64,000 bases of DNA, taken from NCBI GenBank assembly GCA_029817715.1, contig JARUPY010000331.1, positions 62,001 through 126,000 of the forward strand. The letters are read 5' to 3'. This DNA is from Melastoma dodecandrum. Its lineage: Eukaryota; Streptophyta; Magnoliopsida; Myrtales; Melastomataceae. The notes beneath the pieces were generated by a model that had not been told where the DNA came from, ran no database searches, and worked only from the letters and a program-made list of their open reading frames with translations. The translations under genes were made by a program, and so were the position numbers. Shown piece after piece: positions 59,131 to 64,000 of this stretch (the first letter of the stretch is position 1; every line of letters begins with the position of its first letter).

Positions 59131-59144
59131 CGGCTCTGATACCA
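59131..59144 (-). other. Viral primer-binding site (initiator tRNA-Met type)
   Basis: The minus strand reads TGGTATCAGAGCCG, the consensus complementary to the 3' end of plant initiator tRNA-Met used by Caulimoviridae to prime minus-strand synthesis. It lies about 560-590 nt downstream of the TATA box, similar to the leader length in CaMV. Some LTR retrotransposons also use this site. Confidence 0.75.
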
Positions 59145-59167
59145 ATATACTTTACCAGATATCGAAC

Positions 59168-59521
59168 TTAAGAAGATTTTCTTTGTTGTCTTTGTCGTCG
59201 GCGTTCTGCCAACCTCGAATACTCGTTTGAGTACCTAGAACTTGCCGCAAACCCAAGATTGGATTTACCTTCAAGGAAATATTCCTCAAATTCACTCTGC
59301 AAGAGAGTCAGCTCTTCTAATTTTTTAGAATAGCTATCTACAAGTTCAGTCAGCTGCTGGATTTGCGCTGAGATACTTGCCAATCGATCTACTACAGTGT
59401 TTAGAAGTCCAGTAGCAGAATCCTTGCCCACACCGTGATCCAAATGTAGGAGCTCGGGATTTGGACAATCAGTCATAAGACTCTTGCTTTCGCAACCGTC
59501 GTGCTGTTGCACTACCTTCAC
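59168..59521 (-). CDS. Small coiled-coil protein upstream of the viral PBS
   Basis: 117 codons from ATG at 59521 to the stop at 59168, ending 24 bp before the primer-binding site. Residues 40-85 have heptad-like leucines (LLNTVVDRLASISAQIQQLT, SYSKKLEELTLLQSEF), which suggests a coiled coil. The end is strongly basic (ERRRQRQQRKSS). Small coiled-coil proteins that aid virion assembly or transmission are known in Caulimoviridae, but I see no direct match. Its place within the long leader of the presumed pregenomic RNA is odd for a main ORF. It could also be a leader ORF that affects translation. Confidence 0.45.
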   Translation of the reverse strand: MKVVQQHDGCESKSLMTDCPNPELLHLDHGVGKDSATGLLNTVVDRLASISAQIQQLTELVDSYSKKLEELTLLQSEFEEYFLEGKSNLGFAASSRYSNEYSRLAERRRQRQQRKSS

Positions 59522-59724
59522 AATCTTATTAGATTATGACGATTATCATAAACTACACAGCGGAAAGTTTATCATACCTTAACTCAGTGGGTTGCTCAGG
59601 GGGTTCACCAAGCTTCCGCGACAATAGAGATCCAAGAGAAGCACAATTCTCAAACTAGAGAATTCAGCGAACGTATCCGCAAACTGGAGAGGCTCTTCTG
59701 TGTCGTTCCAATGCCCTTACACTG

Positions 59725-59745
59725 AGGGTCTTATATAGACACTCC
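59725..59745 (-). promoter_or_regulatory. 35S-like TATA box of the pararetrovirus
   Basis: The minus strand reads GTCTATATAAGACCC in a non-coding gap between ORF2 and the small ORF, where pararetroviruses place the pregenomic promoter. A second, weaker TATATATTC lies near 59962. Start of transcription would be near 59700. No poly(A) signal was identified with confidence. Confidence 0.55.
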
Positions 59746-60051
59746 TCATCCAAGGTTTCAGCCCAAAGCTATACTCCCTGCAAGGTTCTTGATCCTTCGA
59801 TCTGACCTTCCGTTAGTTTTAACCAATGTTGATTAATTCTAACCACCTTACTCTTGGTTCCTTAAGGTATTCGGAGAGCGATTCAGAGATTTCTTACTCA
59901 GAGTTTTTGAGAGAGAATTTCTCTATTCGATTCGCCTCCCCAAATGAAGTAGAGGGCTTGTGAATATATACACAAAGGAGCTGGTGCCTATGCACTGTTT
60001 GCCAGCTCAAAAGAAAAGGAATCTAAACTGTTTACAAAAGTTAGTGGGGTC

Positions 60052-62382
60052 CTAATGACCGACAAAATTGTCCTGGTCTAACTTTATACAGTCGTTTTCT
60101 CCCGTCTGTATTGGCGTGCTGTCTTGGGAGACTCCTTCCTTGTTGTTGGCGTTTGAAGTTTCGCCAACTCCTTTCTCTGAGAGTCCCGGCTGGTCTTGAA
60201 CTGCTTCAAGAATCTGTTGTGATATTTGTTGGGCTCTCTCATCATGTTCGATTTGCTGATTCAAGGTCTTATCTGTGAAATCAGCAATCTTGCTCCAAAC
60301 CTCAAAGGTGTCGGTTCGGAGGTGCAGCTCAGAGTTCTCTTTCCTCCAGAAGCTATCTAGAAGGTCGAGCATTCTCTGCCATCCTCGGTCTCCTGCTTGT
60401 TCGTCGATGAAGCTTAAGTTTGACCGAAGAATCGTGACAGTGATCACACCATCACAGAGCACGTAGTATTCGTCCTTGCGGGCTAACACATGCTCTAGCA
60501 CGTCCTTGAGGAACTCAACCTTTATGGCCTTTCGGACCGTTTTGTCCTTGTAGTATTTTCGCCATAATCCTCTCTGATCGAGGTTTTGTTTATGAGGTTC
60601 CGTCAGACGTCTACTCTCACATGGATGGATGTCCCATACTTGCAGATTTTGAAGTATCACCTTCCCATACTGCGGATGGTCTTCTTCCTCCATCATTGTG
60701 CTAGTAATCAATGCCGTGGCATACTTTGGTCCGTAGCCTAGGCATCCGAGTATATACCTTACCAACGTAGGCAGGGGTTCCATACATTCTGGTTCTGATC
60801 TGTCGATTTCCAGTATGTCTACAAACCCAGCATACACATAAGGCGCTGCTACTCCCACCATATCTGAGTGTATTCTCAGAGACGGCCACTTCCCCGATAT
60901 CCAGTGTAGATACGGTTGAAGCACAGTGTTTTCCTCAAGAGAGGATTCACTCATGTCTACTGTTACCCTTGGGACGTCATACTCTCTAACTTCTCCCGGT
61001 ATTATAGACATCGTTGTGGAGAATATTTGCTGCCTTTCTTTCTCAAATCTAGACAGCTCCTCCTCACCTGAAGTCATAATCGATAGTTTAAACTCCAGAT
61101 CTTTGATGTACTCAACAGTATTTCTTGCGAAAAACTCAATCTGGCGCTTTTCATCATGCTTAATGCCAGCCATGAGTCCTCCACAGACCACTGCCGCATC
61201 CCAACTTAGGGATTCGTCCTCAAATGAGTCTTCATCAAAAAACCAGGATCCTTCCAGATCCTCTTGGGTTTTCCCAACATGACCTTTGCCATCGTGGTTC
61301 TTTCCACCGTGACTGCTGTCACCAGACTCCTTGACTGAGTCTCTTACAGGAATTGCTTCCTCAAGGCTTTCCTTCTTTTCAAGGTTACCTTCCAATGCTG
61401 CGTAAGCACCTCCAAAGTCGAAGTATTGCTCACACTCCATTGCAGCTGCTTCCTCTGGTTCTCCCCTTGGTTCAGGGTCTACCACTTGGATTGGCTCGCC
61501 TATTATGGCCTTAAACTTAGCCTCTTCCTCAGCATACTGTGTTTCCATATCCTCTTTCTGTTCCTCCTTGCTTTGTAACAAAGCCTTGTAGGATTTCACA
61601 GCTTGATTAATGGAAATTTTCTGCTCTTTGGCTAAGTGGTTTCGGCAGTAATTGAACTGCTCCATGGTCAACGGAGACCACCAAGGTTCTTCAACCTTTC
61701 CGTCCTTCTTAGGACCTCCTTTTGCAGAATCGTCCCCTTTGGGACCAGAAGACTCAAGCCTCTTGGCTTTCCTCTTCTTTCTGGCTTTCTCCTGTGACTC
61801 AGATTTCGCCTTGTCTCCTGGATCTGCCATTTTCGTATCTCCTTTGGAGCTTTCCTCCTTCGGATCTACCATCTTCTTTTGAAGATCTTTTTCATCTCCT
61901 TCAGAGTTGGTTTTATCCTTCTCCTTCAGATCTGTCTTCCCTTCCTGGGAAACTCTCGCTTTCTCTTTAGGATTGGTTATTACCTTTCCCTTAGATCTAG
62001 CCATCCCCTTCTGGGATTCTTTCGCTTTTCCCTTAGATCTGGCCTCAGCCTCTTTGGGATTAGCCATCTCCTTCTGGAGATCTAGTTTCGCCTTACTCTC
62101 GGAGTCAGCTTTTGCTTTCTCCTTAAGTTCAGCCTTCCCCTTCTGGGAATCCGCAGTTTTCAGCTTCTTAGGACACTCATAAGAGCGATGCCCGAGTTGC
62201 TTACACTGCCAGCAAAGCACTGCTACCTTCGTTCCTGAAACAGAACCAGCATCACTATGCTCACCATCTCCCTTGTTAGGACATACCTTTCGGGAGTGTC
62301 CCTCTTTCTTGCATCCCCAGCATATCTTTCTCTTTGCAGCAGGATCCATCTGCAGAGTTTTTGGAAAGAGAGGTGTTTGCAA
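60052..62382 (-). CDS. Pararetrovirus ORF2, zinc-knuckle protein of unknown function
   Basis: 776 codons with no stop. Residues 20-33 (CWGCKKEGHSRKVC) and 57-70 (CWQCKQLGHRSYEC) are two CCHC knuckles, as in nucleic-acid-binding retroelement proteins. Residues about 75-235 are a Lys/Glu-rich low-complexity stretch of KEKA/KGKA units, then an acidic section follows. About 400-700 looks globular (WPSLRIHSDMVG, YVYAGFVDILEI, LGCLGYGPKYATALIT). The start overlaps the end of the RT ORF by 107 nt in the +1 frame, which suggests a separate start or frame shifting. It could be a coat/RNA-binding or inclusion-type protein. I recognise no catalytic motif. The lack of disruption over 2.3 kb is notable for an inserted virus. 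Confidence 0.7.
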   Translation of the reverse strand: MQTPLFPKTLQMDPAAKRKICWGCKKEGHSRKVCPNKGDGEHSDAGSVSGTKVAVLCWQCKQLGHRSYECPKKLKTADSQKGKAELKEKAKADSESKAKLDLQKEMANPKEAEARSKGKAKESQKGMARSKGKVITNPKEKARVSQEGKTDLKEKDKTNSEGDEKDLQKKMVDPKEESSKGDTKMADPGDKAKSESQEKARKKRKAKRLESSGPKGDDSAKGGPKKDGKVEEPWWSPLTMEQFNYCRNHLAKEQKISINQAVKSYKALLQSKEEQKEDMETQYAEEEAKFKAIIGEPIQVVDPEPRGEPEEAAAMECEQYFDFGGAYAALEGNLEKKESLEEAIPVRDSVKESGDSSHGGKNHDGKGHVGKTQEDLEGSWFFDEDSFEDESLSWDAAVVCGGLMAGIKHDEKRQIEFFARNTVEYIKDLEFKLSIMTSGEEELSRFEKERQQIFSTTMSIIPGEVREYDVPRVTVDMSESSLEENTVLQPYLHWISGKWPSLRIHSDMVGVAAPYVYAGFVDILEIDRSEPECMEPLPTLVRYILGCLGYGPKYATALITSTMMEEEDHPQYGKVILQNLQVWDIHPCESRRLTEPHKQNLDQRGLWRKYYKDKTVRKAIKVEFLKDVLEHVLARKDEYYVLCDGVITVTILRSNLSFIDEQAGDRGWQRMLDLLDSFWRKENSELHLRTDTFEVWSKIADFTDKTLNQQIEHDERAQQISQQILEAVQDQPGLSEKGVGETSNANNKEGVSQDSTPIQTGENDCIKLDQDNFVGH

Positions 62383-64000
62383 GTTCTCTAGAGAGAGAGT
62401 CAGCTATTATGTTGTGGTCGGACTTAATGTATTCGACCTCGTATTTATAATAGCTTAACAGTTCCTGCAACCTCAAGAGTCTAGTTTGCCTAGCTTCCTT
62501 AAGGTTCAGACTCATAAACCTTTTTACATAGGTCGAGTCAGAGCGCACTAAAAATGCTTTCGGTGCCAAAAAGATGTAAAAAGCCTTTATTCCATATTTT
62601 AAGGCTAATACTTCCTTTTCATGTATCGGGTACCGTAGTTCGTACCCCTTGAAGCTTCCCGACCAGTATTTGCATACCGGTTCTGGTTTTCGTCCTCTAA
62701 TTTTGAGAACTGCTCCCCAATAATTTTCAGAAGCATCAACTTCCAAGACTAATTCGTCTTTGTCAGACGGTAAAGCTAATTGTGGCAAATTCTTTACCTT
62801 TGCTTTAATCCTTCTAATGGACTGAGTGTCTTCATCTTCCCATTTCCAAGGATTTGTAGAAGAGGTTTTCTTCGCAATCCTACTTAAGTCTTTGGAAAGA
62901 TCTTTCACAAACTTTCTTGCATAGTTAGCGCATCCACAAAATCTTTGGACTTGCTTTCTATCCTCAAGTCTGTCAGGAAAATTAACTATTTTCTCAGCAA
63001 TATGATTTTGCAGTTTAATTTTTCCCTGCTCAATCTCCATGCCTAGAAAGTTAACTGATTCCTTAAACCATTCTATCTTCTTTTCTGATAGAATCATACC
63101 TTCTCGTCGGAAAATATCAGTTACCTGATCAAGGTGTCTCATGTGTTCATCCTCAGTCTGGCTGTAGATTAGCACATCGTCTATATAGACTGCACAAAAT
63201 TTTCGGATTTGCTTGAAAGCATTATCCATTTTGCGCTGAAACACGCCTGGGGCATTCTTCAGACCGAATGGCATAACCAACCATTCAAACATTCCTCGCG
63301 GAGCATTGAAGGCAGTTAGAGGAACCGACTCTTCTTTCATCTTGACTTGCCAGTATCCACTTTTCAAGTCAAATTTAGAAAAGTATTTTGGTTGACTCAA
63401 ACTAATCCTATCAATAAGATCTCCCGCAGTTGGAATCTTATAGCCATCGTCCTTCGTAGCTTTGTTAAGCTGACGATAATCTATAACCATTCGTGCTTTA
63501 CCTCGCACCTGCTCTGCATGGTTAATTACCATAAAGGCTGGACTAGAATGTGGACTATAACTGTCCCTAATCAAACCCTTTTCAAGCAACTCAGGAATTT
63601 GTTTGTCAAATTCCTCAACCATCTCAGCCGTATATGTAATGTTTCTGGCTCTTATTATGGTTCCGGGATCCTTCAACTCTAATTTAGCTTTTAGGCCATT
63701 TCGAGTCCATAACTTCAGTGGATCTTCACTAAAGTTATCGGCTAGTTTTATCAGGAACTTATCCCATTTCATTCCTGTTAACTTTACAGCCATACACACT
63801 TCCTGTTTTGGATTTGTAAACAGGTCGTCATACCAGCTACTACTACTGGTACTCGTTGGAGAAAACAGGGTTTGTACCCATGAATCATTCTCATCCAACC
63901 GTATATCACCACGTTGAGCTCGCACTCTGAAAGCTCTTTTATAGGGGATATCTCCACAGTATTCTGTCCGTTTTACCGGATAGAAGCCAAATTTTAACCG
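62276..64000 (-). CDS. Pararetrovirus polyprotein, reverse transcriptase and RNase H part
   Basis: The frame is open from the window edge to a stop at 62276 (about 574 codons visible). RT motifs in order are MVIDYRQLNKAT, FSKFDLKSGYWQV, LVMPFGLKNAPGVFQRKM and the catalytic YIDD (AVYIDDVLIYS). RNase H shows VLEVDASENYWGAVL, KEVLALKYGIKAF, VRSDSTYVK and SDHNIIADSLSRE, so its acidic residues are present. The enzyme copies pregenomic RNA into DNA. The frame has no stop or shift. The start lies right of the window together with any movement, coat and protease domains. The last 35 codons overlap ORF2. Confidence 0.88.
   Translation of the reverse strand, partial: RLKFGFYPVKRTEYCGDIPYKRAFRVRAQRGDIRLDENDSWVQTLFSPTSTSSSSWYDDLFTNPKQEVCMAVKLTGMKWDKFLIKLADNFSEDPLKLWTRNGLKAKLELKDPGTIIRARNITYTAEMVEEFDKQIPELLEKGLIRDSYSPHSSPAFMVINHAEQVRGKARMVIDYRQLNKATKDDGYKIPTAGDLIDRISLSQPKYFSKFDLKSGYWQVKMKEESVPLTAFNAPRGMFEWLVMPFGLKNAPGVFQRKMDNAFKQIRKFCAVYIDDVLIYSQTEDEHMRHLDQVTDIFRREGMILSEKKIEWFKESVNFLGMEIEQGKIKLQNHIAEKIVNFPDRLEDRKQVQRFCGCANYARKFVKDLSKDLSRIAKKTSSTNPWKWEDEDTQSIRRIKAKVKNLPQLALPSDKDELVLEVDASENYWGAVLKIRGRKPEPVCKYWSGSFKGYELRYPIHEKEVLALKYGIKAFYIFLAPKAFLVRSDSTYVKRFMSLNLKEARQTRLLRLQELLSYYKYEVEYIKSDHNIIADSLSRELANTSLSKNSADGSCCKEKDMLGMQERGTLPKGMS

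Larger units (their letters stand above)
59131..64000 (-). mobile_element. Endogenous pararetrovirus (Caulimoviridae), right part outside window
   Basis: Reading leftwards the insert shows: the end of a polyprotein with reverse transcriptase and RNase H; a second large ORF with two zinc knuckles; an intergenic region with a TATATAA box; a short coiled-coil ORF; and a primer-binding site of the initiator tRNA-Met type. RT and RNase H wording is caulimovirid rather than Ty3, and no integrase or LTR follows. A large ORF2 after the RT ORF recalls florendovirus-like genomes, but the genus is not settled. Such copies are inherited insertions. Nothing here shows that this one is active, and movement, coat and protease domains are outside the window. 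Confidence 0.82.

Noticed and set aside
1..64000. tRNA or other structured RNA genes
   Set aside because: Scanning by eye for cloverleaf ends and box A/B patterns gave no convincing case. The TGGTATCAGAGCC and TGGCGACTC sites are primer-binding sites, not tRNA genes. A tRNAscan-SE run would settle this.

Overview
The window is nuclear DNA of a flowering plant, most likely a eudicot. Three multi-exon plant genes have GT-AG introns and dicot-like proteins: a synaptotagmin, a LysM-RLK-like pseudokinase and an NAD-dependent glycerol-3-phosphate dehydrogenase. They sit in a dense bed of plant transposons. I could not name the species. All gene models were assembled by eye and no search was run.

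Layout. 0-3.5 kb: the right part of a PIF/Harbinger DNA transposon (broken Myb/SANT ORF1, apparently intact DDE transposase) with a young 963-bp Pack-MULE inserted between its genes. 5.0-7.75 kb (minus): complete 10-exon synaptotagmin (SYT3-like). 10.2-11.7 kb (minus): single-exon receptor-like pseudokinase. 14.3-15.5 kb: a fragment of the SMG1 kinase gene followed by a broken Ty1/copia RT-RNase H piece. 15.5-23.6 kb: a large LTR element with a Tat/Ogre-type primer site but no gag-pol; it carries a 39-bp minisatellite, and its 3' LTR holds an open chimeric reading frame made of SRRM1 (PWI domain), NRPB3 (RNA polymerase II subunit 3) and gibberellin 2-oxidase pieces. 24.8-27.6 kb (minus): complete 11-exon glycerol-3-phosphate dehydrogenase. 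28.0-37.0 kb: a 9-kb Mutator-like element with terminal inverted repeats of about 800 bp, carrying a Ulp1-protease-like gene and a FAR1-type transposase that face each other, both broken. 37.2-37.9 kb: satellite-like repeats of about 60 bp. 39.2-43.6 kb and 58.25-58.45 kb: a decayed L1-type LINE, split by a 14.65-kb LTR retrotransposon (43597-58248, minus orientation, 4.24-kb LTRs, coding-poor interior full of 273-bp tandem repeats, 5-bp target duplication ATAGG). 59.1-64.0 kb (minus): an endogenous pararetrovirus (Caulimoviridae) with open RT-RNase H and a second 776-codon zinc-knuckle ORF, a 35S-like TATA region, a short coiled-coil ORF and a tRNA-Met-type primer-binding site. It runs off the right edge.

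The host genes are unrelated housekeeping or signalling genes and form no pathway together. The main interest lies in the mobile DNA: nested insertions, captured host gene fragments, unusual repeat architectures and a viral insertion whose visible ORFs have not decayed.
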